From: an uncultured Glaciecola sp. | GTDB lineage: Bacteria > Pseudomonadota > Gammaproteobacteria > Enterobacterales > Alteromonadaceae | DNA length: 64,000 nucleotides | Direction: 5' to 3' | NCBI GenBank assembly: GCA_937125395.1 | Contig: CAKZLI010000044.1 | Span: 1-64,000, forward strand | Part shown: positions 1 to 8,563 of the stretch, in pieces | Layout: each line of letters opens with the position of its first letter | Numbering within the stretch: the stretch's first letter is position 1 | Program-made: the position numbers and the translations under genes | The notes under the pieces: generated by a model | Told to the model about the DNA's origin: nothing | What the model saw: the letters and a program-made list of their open reading frames with translations, nothing else | Database searches by the model: none

Positions 1-45
1 TTAAATCCTGCCCGTGATAGGGTTGAAATTGAAGATGTAAAATAG
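1..45 (+). CDS. C-terminal tail of an unidentified gene, cut by the window edge
   Basis: Frame 1 reads LNPARDRVEIEDVK and then a TAG stop at 43-45. The codons look ordinary and the tail is charged, as many real C-termini are. It runs toward the truncated cas2-3 gene, so the two are convergent with only about 15 bases between their stops. The family cannot be named from 14 residues. It may belong to whatever replaced the missing part of cas2-3, or it may be a chance reading frame. Confidence 0.3.
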   Translation, partial: LNPARDRVEIEDVK

Positions 46-59
46 GTTAATCACGACAA

Positions 60-338
60 CTAGTTTGACAAACACCGATAACCTTCAGCGTTAAATTTAG
101 TTTTGCTACCCACCACCCACAAAAATTCACTTCTTGCCCGACTTCTTATCCAATGACAACTGACTGCTGTACTTTTGCTTGCAGTATGACGCAGCATCTT
201 TTTTACTGTTAATAATCCGTCCTCCGTTATAACCGTTTGCCAAGTATTATCACCAATACGATTGGCGAATGCGTCTAAAACTCGCCTTGTTTTCTTAAGC
301 GCATTTTTTTCACATTGGCTAACAAACGTTACCATCAT
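60..338 (-). pseudogene. cas3: Truncated type I-F Cas2-3 (Cas2-like N-terminal part only)
   Basis: The 92 residues match the start of type I-F Cas2-3 fusion proteins: a VSQCEKNALKKTRRVLD opening, TWQTVITEDGL, a TAVSCHWIR segment and a SEFLWVVG strand ending near FNAEG. In this family the Cas2-like domain docks on Cas1 for spacer acquisition, while the much larger remainder carries the HD nuclease and SF2 helicase that destroy target DNA. Here the frame ends YRCLSN and a TAG stop right after the Cas2-like part, so nuclease and helicase are absent from this reading frame. The ATG overlaps the cas1 stop as ATGA, the usual tight coupling. Full-length I-F proteins exceed a thousand residues. A frameshift, an insertion or a deletion at about positions 45-80 could explain the loss; the remaining gene may or may not lie left of the window. 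Confidence 0.8.
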
Positions 339-1327
339 GACTTGTCACTTCTTTTCTTTTCAACATCCGGATGTGTTGCCAATGCAATCGACTTTACTTG
401 ATCAAACATAAAATCTAAGGCTTTATGCTCTGTAAATTTTTGTAGGACTTGTTGTCTAAATTCTTGTTCTGTCGCCCCTTCTTTAGCGCAGATAAATGCC
501 CAAGGTAAGACAATTGCATCCTTTATCATATCGGCAATATCAAACACCAACGCCCCACGTCGAGTTTTACCATGCATAACAGCAAAACCATGAGGAATAC
601 CCAATACCCATAAACAACTTGCAGCAAGCCCATATGCTAAATAATTGCCATGATTTAAAAAGTCATTCGCTATATCTGTACTTTGGTGCTGGCGTTTAAA
701 ATCCTTATTAAATGTATTGTGACCAGCATGCTTATAAAGCACTTTAGTTAACTGCGCTTCAGTTAACATTAATTCTGATGGTTTACTTGCTAATGCTGTT
801 CGAGAAATAAATTTATCTAACGCATTTCTGATGATTGGTTCTTCAACATTAAATCCTTCTACTTTTAAATCTTTATCTTTTTGCCATACTTGATATAAAT
901 ATTTGATACGTGCATCTTGAAGTTGTTTAGCAGCCTTTAGACGTTTAGAGTCATCGAACCAAAAGGACATCCAACCTTGTAAATATTCAGTGGGTCGATA
1001 TTCACTTTGAGGGGTAAACCACTCAACTAGTTGTTCAGTTTCATTCGCCATATATAGTGGAGTACCACCGCCGCCACTAAACCCAACTAACACGCCAGCT
1101 TGCGCTAACATACGCATAGCTGCCTGTGTTATAGATGTCCCATTTCCAAGTAAAAGCACCGTGGTATTGGCGATAGGAATATTGAAGTATTGGTTTTCTT
1201 TTTTTTGTTCCGCCAAATAGAGAACTCGGCCGTCCTTTTGCATTACCCGGCAATATTCAAGGTAATACATATTTGCTCGTTTAGAATGTAATATTGATTT
1301 TAAGTCACTCGGGGATAAATCGTTCAA
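335..1327 (-). CDS. cas1: CRISPR-associated endonuclease Cas1, type I-F
   Basis: Cas1 is the integrase that, with Cas2, inserts new spacers at the leader end of a CRISPR array. The 330-residue length is normal for subtype I-F. The N-terminal beta domain is followed by a helical catalytic domain with the GIPHGFAVMHGKTRRGALVF segment and a FDIADMIKDA stretch, which carry the conserved His and Asp metal ligands; LLLGNGTSIT and FSGGGGTPLY are typical I-F segments. The gene appears intact and is coupled to cas2-3 by a 4-base ATGA overlap. No CRISPR repeats, csy genes or cas6f are visible in the window. In I-F loci those lie beyond cas3, which here would be to the left. The gene may be functional if the rest of the locus exists there, or may be a stranded remnant. 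Confidence 0.93.
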   Translation of the reverse strand: MNDLSPSDLKSILHSKRANMYYLEYCRVMQKDGRVLYLAEQKKENQYFNIPIANTTVLLLGNGTSITQAAMRMLAQAGVLVGFSGGGGTPLYMANETEQLVEWFTPQSEYRPTEYLQGWMSFWFDDSKRLKAAKQLQDARIKYLYQVWQKDKDLKVEGFNVEEPIIRNALDKFISRTALASKPSELMLTEAQLTKVLYKHAGHNTFNKDFKRQHQSTDIANDFLNHGNYLAYGLAASCLWVLGIPHGFAVMHGKTRRGALVFDIADMIKDAIVLPWAFICAKEGATEQEFRQQVLQKFTEHKALDFMFDQVKSIALATHPDVEKKRSDKS

Positions 1328-1443
1328 GTTACATCCATTGTAATTTGGTCATTGACCTCAGATTAGTTCTTTAAACTATCACATCTATTCATGTGTTACT
1401 TTCTAAATTTAGACAAAAACTATTTAAAACAAACAGTCATTCA

Positions 1444-4410
1444 CTACTCTTCTAAGATCTCTCGATAACTATCCAAATCAGGACAGCTACACACCAAGTT
1501 ACGATCCCCGTAAACATCATCGATACGGTTCACTGATGGCCAGAACTTATTACGAGCTACCGCTGCCACTGGATACGCTGCGAGTTCACGCGTATAGCTG
1601 CGCTCCCAGTTAGCATCACAGATATCAGCTAGCGTATGCGGCGCATTGTGTAATGGATTATCAATCGCATCCCACTCACCTGATTGCACTTTACCAATCT
1701 CATGACGAATACCGATCATCGCTTCGATAAATCTATCTAGCTCAACTTTGGCTTCAGATTCAGTCGGCTCAATCATCAAGGTACCCGCGACTGGGAATGA
1801 CATCGTTGGTGCATGGAAACCATAATCGTTCAAACGCTTAGCCACATCCATCTCAGAAACGCCTGAGGCTTCTTTGAGTGGACGTAAATCAATAATACAT
1901 TCGTGAGCGACACGCCCATTCATCCCTTTGTACAAAATAGGATAATGCGCTTCAAGTTGCTGTGCGACATAGTTAGCATTTAATATTGCCACTTCTGTTG
2001 CACGCTTTAAGCCTTCGCTGCCCATCATTTTGATATACATATAGCTAATCGGCAATATTGATGCACTGCCCCACGGCGCTGCGGATACCGCACCATTACG
2101 AGCATCAGATGCACCTAACTGGTCGCCTGTACCACCGGCAACCACTTCCACTTGTGTATGATTAGGTAAAAACGGCGCTAAATGCGCTTTAACACCAATC
2201 GGGCCCATACCTGGACCGCCACCACCATGTGGGATACAGAATGTTTTGTGTAAGTTTAAGTGTGATACATCTGAGCCAATTAAGCCCGGAGAAGTAATCC
2301 CCACTTGCGCATTCATGTTCGCGCCATCCATGTATACCTGACCACCAAATTCGTGGACGATATCACAGATCTCTTTCACCGTTTCTTCATACACACCGTG
2401 CGTCGATGGGTACGTAATCATGGCACATGCTAGGTTATCAGCGACTTCTTCAGCCTTGTTGCGTAAATCCACTAAATCCACGTTACCCGCTTCATCACAG
2501 TTGACCACGACCACTTTATAACTCACCATTTGCGCTGATGCAGGGTTAGTCCCGTGCGCTGATTGCGGAATTAACACCACATCACGATGATCATCACCAC
2601 GGCTTGCATGGTAGCGTTTAATCGCTAACAAACCGGCGTATTCACCTTGTGCACCTGAGTTAGGCTGCATCGACATCGCATCATAACCGGTAATATCAAT
2701 TAACCAATCTGATAACTCGTCGATCATGGCTTTGTAACCACCGGCTTGTTCAATTGGCGCAAACGGATGTAATTGACCAAACTCAGGCCAAGTGACGGGG
2801 ATCATCTCCGCGACTGCATTGAGCTTCATCGTACATGAGCCTAATGAGATCATAGAATGGTTCAACGCTAAATCTTTGTCTTCTAACGATTTAATATAAC
2901 GCAGCATTTCAGTTTCTGAGTGATAGGAATTAAACACATCATGCGTCAAAAACTCACTTTCACGTCCCAAGCTATCCGGGATACCATGCGTCCCCGTTTG
3001 CGTTAACTGCGCATCAATCTGTGCAATGGTCTCAGCATAAAAACCGGTATCTGCTTGAGCACCTAAGAATACCGATAACAAATCCGCTAAATCTTCACGC
3101 GTTGATGTTTCATCAAACGCAACCGATACCGCACCCTCTAAATCAGTGCGTAAGTTAATATTTAATGCTTGAGCGGCAGCAATAATGCCCGCTTTATCCG
3201 CCACATCCACCGTTACCGTATCAAAAAACGTATTGTGACGAACGCTAACGCCTTGAACAGGACCTTCCGCACTAGCCGTATTTAACGCCGTTACGAAGAT
3301 ATTCGCCAAACGATGAATACGTGATGCAATTTGTTTTAAACCAATAGGACCATGATATACCGCATAAAATGACGCCATATTCGCTAGTAAAACTTGCGCC
3401 GTACAAATATTGGAGTTAGCTTTTTCACGACGGATATGTTGTTCACGAGTTTGCAATGCCATACGCAAAGCAGGACGACCGCGTGTATCTTTAGACACAC
3501 CAATGATACGACCCGGTAATGAACGCTTGTAACTGTCACGAGTAGCAAAAAACGCCGCATGTGGACCGCCATAGCCCATAGGGACACCAAAGCGCTGCGC
3601 CGAACCAAAGACCACATCAGCGCCTAGCTCACCAGGCGGCTTAATCAAGGTTAAACCGAGTAGGTCAGTCGCGACTGTTACAATTGCTTTGTTAGCTTGT
3701 AATGCACTAATGATTTCAGCAATATCGTTAAGCTCACCTTCTGTACCCGGGTATTGTAACAACGCCCCAAACACATTGTGCTCAGCAGCATGAATCGCAT
3801 CACCATAAATCACTTCAAAACCAAACATATCCGCGCGCGTTTGCACCACGTCTTTGGTTTGAGGGTGGACGTTGTTGGCAACAAAAAACGCATCGCATTT
3901 TTTATTTTTAGACACACGCTTGGCTAATGCCATTGCTTCAGCTGCCGCTGTCGCTTCATCTAACAACGAAGCTGAGGCTAGCTCCATGCCAGTTAAATCA
4001 ATCGTGGTTTGTTGGAAATTCAAAATCGCTTCTAAACGACCTTGCGCAATCTCTGGCTGATAAGGCGTATAGGCCGTGTACCAACCTGGATTTTCTAATA
4101 CGTTACGCAAAATCACGTTCGGCGTATGCGTATTATAATAACCCATACCGATGAAAGAACGTTTGATTTGGTTTTGACTAGCAATGTCTTTTAACGCAGC
4201 AAGGGCTTGCACTTCGGTAAAGGCTTCACCGACATTTAACCCTTCCGAGCGGATGCTCGCAGGTACAGTTTGCGTCATAAGATCGTCTAAAGACTCTGCG
4301 CCCACCACATCAAGCATTGCTTGAATTTCAGGACGGCCAGGGCCAATATGGCGACGGATAAAATCGTTGTGTTGCTCAAGTTCATTGAGTGATACGTTAC
4401 TAAATGGCAT
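1444..4410 (-). CDS. gcvP: Glycine dehydrogenase (decarboxylating), P protein of the glycine cleavage system
   Basis: P protein binds glycine as a pyridoxal-phosphate aldimine, releases CO2 and passes the aminomethyl group to the lipoyl arm of H protein. At 988 residues it is the single-chain form, with a catalytically degenerate N-terminal half and an active C-terminal half. The PLP lysine sits in [20 protein letters not shown], the glycine-rich family signature. The N-terminus ([17 protein letters not shown]) matches gammaproteobacterial GcvP and supports the ATG at 4410. It is the last gene of gcvT-gcvH-gcvP on the minus strand. A 130-base gap with a hairpin separates it from gcvH, so its expression relative to the first two genes may be tuned there. 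Confidence 0.98.
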   Translation of the reverse strand: MPFSNVSLNELEQHNDFIRRHIGPGRPEIQAMLDVVGAESLDDLMTQTVPASIRSEGLNVGEAFTEVQALAALKDIASQNQIKRSFIGMGYYNTHTPNVILRNVLENPGWYTAYTPYQPEIAQGRLEAILNFQQTTIDLTGMELASASLLDEATAAAEAMALAKRVSKNKKCDAFFVANNVHPQTKDVVQTRADMFGFEVIYGDAIHAAEHNVFGALLQYPGTEGELNDIAEIISALQANKAIVTVATDLLGLTLIKPPGELGADVVFGSAQRFGVPMGYGGPHAAFFATRDSYKRSLPGRIIGVSKDTRGRPALRMALQTREQHIRREKANSNICTAQVLLANMASFYAVYHGPIGLKQIASRIHRLANIFVTALNTASAEGPVQGVSVRHNTFFDTVTVDVADKAGIIAAAQALNINLRTDLEGAVSVAFDETSTREDLADLLSVFLGAQADTGFYAETIAQIDAQLTQTGTHGIPDSLGRESEFLTHDVFNSYHSETEMLRYIKSLEDKDLALNHSMISLGSCTMKLNAVAEMIPVTWPEFGQLHPFAPIEQAGGYKAMIDELSDWLIDITGYDAMSMQPNSGAQGEYAGLLAIKRYHASRGDDHRDVVLIPQSAHGTNPASAQMVSYKVVVVNCDEAGNVDLVDLRNKAEEVADNLACAMITYPSTHGVYEETVKEICDIVHEFGGQVYMDGANMNAQVGITSPGLIGSDVSHLNLHKTFCIPHGGGGPGMGPIGVKAHLAPFLPNHTQVEVVAGGTGDQLGASDARNGAVSAAPWGSASILPISYMYIKMMGSEGLKRATEVAILNANYVAQQLEAHYPILYKGMNGRVAHECIIDLRPLKEASGVSEMDVAKRLNDYGFHAPTMSFPVAGTLMIEPTESEAKVELDRFIEAMIGIRHEIGKVQSGEWDAIDNPLHNAPHTLADICDANWERSYTRELAAYPVAAVARNKFWPSVNRIDDVYGDRNLVCSCPDLDSYREILEE

Positions 4411-4489
4411 AAGTTAAGCGCTTCTTTGAATTAACAGTTTCTAATCGCAGTGCATCAATCAATGATCCCTGCCACCAAATCTAATCGCA

Positions 4490-4514
4490 TCTTGTCCACG
4501 GCAAACAGACAAGA
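4490..4514 (-). other. Hairpin in the gcvH-gcvP intergenic gap
   Basis: TCTTGTC at 4490-4496 is the exact reverse complement of GACAAGA at 4508-4514, with an 11-base loop. There is no T-run after it on the minus strand, so it is not an obvious terminator. It could be an mRNA processing or stability element between gcvH and gcvP. The nonamer CTAATCGCA also occurs twice in this gap. Confidence 0.4.
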
Positions 4515-4540
4515 CGCCATCGTTATTTTATGTTCGAGAC

Positions 4541-4930
4541 TTACTCGTCTTCGATACTTTCTGCATATCCATCTGCATCTAACAAACTTTCTACTTCACT
4601 TTCATCTTCGATTTTGACTTTGAACATCCAACCATCACCGTATGGGTCAGAGTTGACAAGCTCTGGTGAGTCTTCTAAGTCTTCATTCACTGCGACGACT
4701 TCGCCCGTGATCGGTGCATATACATCTGAAGCTGCTTTGACTGATTCAGCAACGGCAATATCATCACCCATTGCAATTTCATCACCTTCATCAGGCAGAT
4801 CCAAAAATACCATGTCGCCTAATAACTCTTGGGCATGTTCAGTAATACCCACGGTAAAGACGCCGTTACCTTCTGGACGAACCCACTCGTGGCTAGCTGC
4901 ATATCGTAATTCTGCTGGAATGTTGCTCAT
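4541..4930 (-). CDS. gcvH: Glycine cleavage system H protein (lipoyl carrier)
   Basis: H protein carries the aminomethyl intermediate on a lipoylated lysine between P, T and L proteins. The 129-residue length is standard. The lipoyl lysine is K65 in the [16 protein letters not shown] hairpin, preceded by the usual [20 protein letters not shown] strand region and followed by the GEVVAVNE turn. It sits between gcvT (96 bases upstream) and gcvP. The chain is acidic at its C-terminus, as family members are. Lipoylation depends on LipA/LipB or LplA, which are not in this window. Confidence 0.98.
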   Translation of the reverse strand: MSNIPAELRYAASHEWVRPEGNGVFTVGITEHAQELLGDMVFLDLPDEGDEIAMGDDIAVAESVKAASDVYAPITGEVVAVNEDLEDSPELVNSDPYGDGWMFKVKIEDESEVESLLDADGYAESIEDE

Positions 4931-5026
4931 AATCGTTCCTAAATGTTGGTTTGTTTGTTCTACCTAATGCAATCTCTGTGTGTCGATATTGCACTAGGCA
5001 TTCATTAAATGTTTATAAAATGCTGC

Positions 5027-6112
5027 TTATAAAACGCTTTTGCCGTTACGCACAAAACTGGGCTTAACTACGTCTACTTTAACCCACTTTTTGCGCATTT
5101 CAACCTCGGCATGCTCAGTGACTGTGTTCGCAACACGAGCTAGGGCGACTGAATGCCCCAGAGTTGGCGAAAATGTCCCAGAAGTAATAATTCCTTCACC
5201 ACCTTCCACGGTGACTTTTTGACCAGCGCGTAACACGCCTTTTTCATGCATCACCAAACCGACTAGCTTGTCAGTACCCGCTACTTTTTGCGTAGTTAAT
5301 ACGTCACGACCAACAAAATCACGATCGCTTGGCTCCCACGTAATTGTCCAGCCCATGTTGGCTTCAAGTGGCGAAATCGTCTCGTCCATATCTTGGCCAT
5401 ACAGGTTCATACCGGCTTCTAAGCGCAAGGTATCACGTGCACCTAATCCACAAGGCGCGACACCTAAATCTAATAATGCTTGCCAAAAGTCAGCCGCTTG
5501 TTCGTTCGGGACCATTATCTCGTAACCCGCTTCACCGGTATAACCGGTAGTGGCAATAAACAAATCTTCTGCTTGCACGCCATAAAAAGGCTTCATGCCG
5601 GCAACGGCTTCGTTTTGCGCTGCGCTGAATAACTGCGCAGCTTTGGCTTTTGCATTGGGACCTTGCACCGCAATCATCGCAAATTCATCACGCTCAGTAA
5701 TGGTCACTGAAAACCCTTCGGCTTTCGCCGCTAACCAATCTAAATCTTTTTGCTTAGTCGCAGAGTTAACTACTAAACGGTAGTTAGTATCGTCGAAAAA
5801 ATACACAATCAAGTCATCCACCACACCGCCGGCTTCATTTAGCATCCCTGAATATAGCGCCTTGCCTTTGTCTTGTAACTTCGCCACATCATTGGCCAAT
5901 AAATAACGTAAATAGGCTTGCGCTTGTGGGCCTTTGACATCGACAATCGTCATGTGCGATACGTCAAACATACCGGCATCACGACGCACTGCATGGTGTT
6001 CCTCGATTTGTGAACCATAATTAATTGGCATATCCCAACCAAAAAAATCAACCATCTTAGCGCCCGCTTCAAGGTGTTTTGCGTGTAATACCGTCTTATT
6101 TGTCATGTCCAT
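5027..6112 (-). CDS. gcvT: Aminomethyltransferase, T protein of the glycine cleavage system
   Basis: T protein releases ammonia from the aminomethyl-lipoyl arm and transfers the one-carbon unit to tetrahydrofolate, giving 5,10-methylene-THF. It has 361 residues, the normal length. Family segments are [18 protein letters not shown] near the N-terminus, [12 protein letters not shown], the [11 protein letters not shown] folate-site motif and [20 protein letters not shown] toward the C-terminus. Two in-frame ATG codons lie close together at the start (MDMTNKT); either is possible. It is the promoter-proximal gene of the operon and diverges from a LysR-type gene with 170 bases between them. Confidence 0.97.
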   Translation of the reverse strand: MDMTNKTVLHAKHLEAGAKMVDFFGWDMPINYGSQIEEHHAVRRDAGMFDVSHMTIVDVKGPQAQAYLRYLLANDVAKLQDKGKALYSGMLNEAGGVVDDLIVYFFDDTNYRLVVNSATKQKDLDWLAAKAEGFSVTITERDEFAMIAVQGPNAKAKAAQLFSAAQNEAVAGMKPFYGVQAEDLFIATTGYTGEAGYEIMVPNEQAADFWQALLDLGVAPCGLGARDTLRLEAGMNLYGQDMDETISPLEANMGWTITWEPSDRDFVGRDVLTTQKVAGTDKLVGLVMHEKGVLRAGQKVTVEGGEGIITSGTFSPTLGHSVALARVANTVTEHAEVEMRKKWVKVDVVKPSFVRNGKSVL

Positions 6113-6282
6113 GCCTATTGTTGAGGTTGAAGACCCAATGTCATTTTATGCCCAGATACTATCTTTGACAGGCACCAAAATCTAATTTGAAAGTTTAATT
6201 TATATATAAGTTTTTTAAATGTATACTCAATCCAATATCAGCTTACCTTATATTTACAATCTTCCTGAATGAGGACAAATAG
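6113..6282. promoter_or_regulatory. Divergent gcvT / LysR-gene regulatory region
   Basis: This 170-base AT-rich region separates gcvT (minus) from the LysR-type gene (plus) and must hold both promoters. A TATATT-like -10 lies near 6249-6255 on the plus strand, and GAGGACAAATAG supplies the ribosome binding site for the LysR gene. I looked for the tandem aptamer features of a glycine riboswitch on the gcv side and saw none. Control by a protein regulator is therefore the simpler reading, possibly by the divergent LysR protein. Confidence 0.5.
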
Positions 6283-7137
6283 ATGCAACAACTCTCTTTG
6301 GATGCCGTGCGCATGTTTGTCACCGTGCATGATATGGGCGGCTATGCCAAAGCCGGTGAAGTCATAGGTCGCTCCCAGCCCGCGATCTCACTACAAATTA
6401 AAAAACTCGAAACCCAATTAGGTAAAAAACTCTTTACCAAATCCGGGCAACGCCACGTATTATCGATTGATGGCGAGTGGTTTTTGCCCCAAGCCCGTGA
6501 GCTGTTAGCCCTCAATGACAAGATCTTACAAAGTGTGCAAGCTAATTCTCTCAAAGGGCGTCTGCGTTTGGGGATCCCTTCTGAATTCGCCTCAACCTTG
6601 TTGCCTAGTTTAATCGGTGAGTTTTCACAGCGTTATCCTGATGTGTCTTTGGATGTGACCTCTGCGTTATCACGACATCTGTTGTCTAATGCTCGAAAGG
6701 ATGACTTTGACCTAGTCTTGGCACTGGTGCCGCCTGACCAACCCACCAGCGGTGAAGTCATTCGCAAAGATGAACTGGTGTGGGTGGGCGATGACTCCTA
6801 CCCCATCAAACCTGATATGTTGTCATTAGTGCTAGCCCCAGATGGTTGTGTTTATCGTAGCCGTGCCATAGAGTTACTCAAGCAACAAACCCAAATGTGG
6901 AAAATTCGCTACACCAACCCTGATTTATATGGATTAATTGCTGCCATGCAACAAGGTCTAGGAGTGACCCCTTTAGCGCGTTCGTCCGTTCCAGAGTCGC
7001 TGCAAGTCATTCGCAGTCCTTTGTTACCTAAATTAGGCAAAATCAACATTTGTTTGTTTAACTTTGATACGCAGCATCCGGAAGTGAGCAAAACATTATC
7101 CACATTTATTCGCCAACGTTTACGCGCAAAGTCCTAG
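6283..7137 (+). CDS. LysR-type transcriptional regulator divergent from gcvTHP
   Basis: The 284 residues have a classic LysR layout. The N-terminal winged helix-turn-helix (about residues 1-65, with LDAVRMFVTVHDMGGYAKAG, SQPAISLQIKKLETQLG and KLFTKSGQRHVLSIDG) is followed by a linker helix and a two-lobe effector domain from about residue 90 (GRLRLGIPSEFASTLLPSLI). LysR proteins usually bind between themselves and a divergent target and respond to a small metabolite. By position the target may be gcvTHP, which would make this functionally like GcvA, but it is not clearly an orthologue of GcvA and the effector is unknown. A good GAGGA ribosome binding site supports the ATG at 6283. Confidence 0.9.
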   Translation: MQQLSLDAVRMFVTVHDMGGYAKAGEVIGRSQPAISLQIKKLETQLGKKLFTKSGQRHVLSIDGEWFLPQARELLALNDKILQSVQANSLKGRLRLGIPSEFASTLLPSLIGEFSQRYPDVSLDVTSALSRHLLSNARKDDFDLVLALVPPDQPTSGEVIRKDELVWVGDDSYPIKPDMLSLVLAPDGCVYRSRAIELLKQQTQMWKIRYTNPDLYGLIAAMQQGLGVTPLARSSVPESLQVIRSPLLPKLGKINICLFNFDTQHPEVSKTLSTFIRQRLRAKS

Positions 7138-7222
7138 TCAGCACATCACAGATTCGCTACACTTGAATGGGTAATAATTTGGATCTGACCCTTTTTATCA
7201 TTAACCATATGGAGAAACGGAT

Positions 7223-7879
7223 ATGGCAAAAGTAGCAGTGATTTTAGCAGGATGCGGCGTCTATGATGGCGCAGAAATTAATGAAGCGGTGCTCACCTTA
7301 TTACACCTCGCCAAAGCCGATGCGCAAGTGCAGTGCTTTGCCCCTGATCAAGACCAATTCCACACTATCAATCATATGACCGGTGAAGAGATGCCTGAGA
7401 CGCGCAATGTCATGGTAGAAGCATCACGGATCACGCGTGGCGATATCCAGCCACTCACCGCCCTCAATGCCGACGAGTTTGATGCGTTGATTGTCCCTGG
7501 TGGCTTTGGTGCCGCCAAAAACTTATGTGATTTTGCACTCAAAGGCACACAAGCAACTATTAACAACGCCATGTTTGATGCCTGTGCTCAATTTGCCAAA
7601 TCCAATAAACCTGCTGGTTATATGTGTATCGCCCCTGCCATGATCCCAATGGTGTATGGCGCCGATGCCAAGGTCCAAGTCACGATTGGCAATGATGCTG
7701 ACACAGCTGCTGCCATCACCCAATTAGGCAGTGTGCATGTCAACTGTGCGGTAGATCAAATTGTGATTGATGAAGCACACAAAGTCGTGACAACGCCTGC
7801 GTATATGTTGGCATCTAATTTAGTAGAAGCAGATGCGGGTATAGGCAAGTTGGTGGCGGCGACATTAGCAATGATTTAA
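7223..7879 (+). CDS. elbB: ElbB-type glyoxalase-like protein of the DJ-1/PfpI superfamily
   Basis: The protein (218 residues) matches the ElbB branch of the class I glutamine amidotransferase-like/DJ-1 superfamily: KVAVILAGCGVYDGAEINEA at the start, ALIVPGGFGAAKNLCDFA for the oxyanion region and GYMCIAPAMIP, with the nucleophile-elbow Cys. E. coli ElbB has weak glyoxalase activity and was once linked to isoprenoid synthesis; its physiological role is unsettled. GGAGAAACGG just upstream is a good ribosome binding site. In E. coli elbB lies beside arcB; here it is about 15 kb from arcB, so that neighbourhood has been rearranged. Confidence 0.92.
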   Translation: MAKVAVILAGCGVYDGAEINEAVLTLLHLAKADAQVQCFAPDQDQFHTINHMTGEEMPETRNVMVEASRITRGDIQPLTALNADEFDALIVPGGFGAAKNLCDFALKGTQATINNAMFDACAQFAKSNKPAGYMCIAPAMIPMVYGADAKVQVTIGNDADTAAAITQLGSVHVNCAVDQIVIDEAHKVVTTPAYMLASNLVEADAGIGKLVAATLAMI

Positions 7880-7906
7880 TTGGCAAATTCGATATTATGA
7901 ACCATA

Positions 7907-7936
7907 ATGTGTATATATATCATAAAATATACACAT
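7907..7936. promoter_or_regulatory. Inverted repeat overlapping the vapBC promoter (probable VapB operator)
   Basis: ATGTGTATAT at 7907-7916 and ATATACACAT at 7927-7936 are perfect inverted copies, ten bases each with a ten-base spacer. The repeat ends nine bases before the vapB ATG. VapB antitoxins usually bind such palindromes, alone or with VapC, to repress their own promoter, so autorepression is the natural inference. The repeat also argues that the upstream ATG at 7907 is not the translation start. Confidence 0.75.
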
Positions 7937-7945
7937 AGGTGCTAT

Positions 7946-8140
7946 ATGAGAACCAATATCGTTATCGACGACCAATTAATAGCTGAAGCGCTTAGCATGA
8001 CAGGTCTACGAACCAAAAAAGAAGCAGTTGAAGAAGGACTAAAAGCCTTAATTAGACAATCCAAGCAAGCTAAAATTAGACAATTACGCGGTCAGCTTAA
8101 CTGGGAAGGCGATTTGAATGACATGAGATCAGCCAAGTGA
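7946..8140 (+). CDS. vapB: VapB-family antitoxin
   Basis: The antitoxin neutralises VapC and represses the operon. From the ATG at 7946 it has 64 residues: a short strand and helix of ribbon-helix-helix type (RTNIVIDDQLIAEALSMTG, RTKKEAVEEGLKALIRQS), followed by a basic stretch and the Trp-containing tail LNWEGDLNDMRS that typically wraps the toxin. An in-frame ATG 39 bases upstream falls inside the palindrome and encodes residues unlike the family, so the later start is preferred. The stop overlaps the vapC start by four bases (GTGA), the standard coupling that keeps antitoxin in excess. Confidence 0.93.
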   Translation: MRTNIVIDDQLIAEALSMTGLRTKKEAVEEGLKALIRQSKQAKIRQLRGQLNWEGDLNDMRSAK

Positions 8141-8532
8141 TATTGGTTGATACTAGTGTTTGGATTGATTATTTCAACGGGTCCAATAGCTTAGAAACAG
8201 ATTTATTAGATGACGCCTTAAGCAATAATGAGGTTGCCATCGGAGATTTGATCTTACTGGAAATACTGCAAGGTTTTCGGTCTGATAAAGATTACCATTT
8301 GGCAAAAGATCACCTGAGTTCTCTGCACCAATTTAACTTGTTAAGTACTGAACTAGCGATTAGCTCAGCTGACAATTATAGAGTGTTAAGAAAAAAAGGA
8401 GTGACGATCCGAAAATCTGCAGACGTTATTATTGCTACTTTTTGCATTGAACATAGACTCCCGTTACTATTTTCTGATCGTGATTTTATTCCTTTTACTC
8501 AGCATTTAGCATTACAATCAGTGACTAACTAG
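8137..8532 (+). CDS. vapC: VapC-family PIN-domain ribonuclease toxin
   Basis: VapC toxins are Mg-dependent ribonucleases that usually cleave initiator tRNA or the sarcin-ricin loop of 23S rRNA; the target of this one cannot be read from sequence. The 131 residues form one PIN domain with all four acidic positions visible: D5 (ILVDTSVWIDYF), E42 (LILLEILQGF), D96 (KSADVIIATF) and D114 (LLFSDRDF). It starts with GTG at 8137, overlapping the vapB stop. No frameshift or missing catalytic residue is seen, so the toxin should be active. The pair sits between elbB and an amidohydrolase gene with no mobile element around it. Confidence 0.94.
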   Translation: MILVDTSVWIDYFNGSNSLETDLLDDALSNNEVAIGDLILLEILQGFRSDKDYHLAKDHLSSLHQFNLLSTELAISSADNYRVLRKKGVTIRKSADVIIATFCIEHRLPLLFSDRDFIPFTQHLALQSVTN

Positions 8533-8563
8533 CCATAACATTACATTAACAAGAAGAACCATT

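Noticed and set aside
335..1443. CRISPR array beside cas1
   Set aside because: No direct repeats of 28 bases or similar are visible in or around the cas1 flank up to gcvP.
4530..4967. Plus-strand frame of 145 codons
   Set aside because: It is the shadow of gcvH; the product is Ser/Thr-rich low complexity.
6113..6282. Glycine riboswitch ahead of gcvT
   Set aside because: No tandem aptamer-like conserved core could be seen on the minus strand, and the region is short and AT-rich.
7169..7191. GGGT...GGATCTGACCC before elbB, resembling repeat remnants linked to REP transposases
   Set aside because: Only a four-base stem, a single copy in the window and no transposase nearby; most likely chance or a very old remnant.
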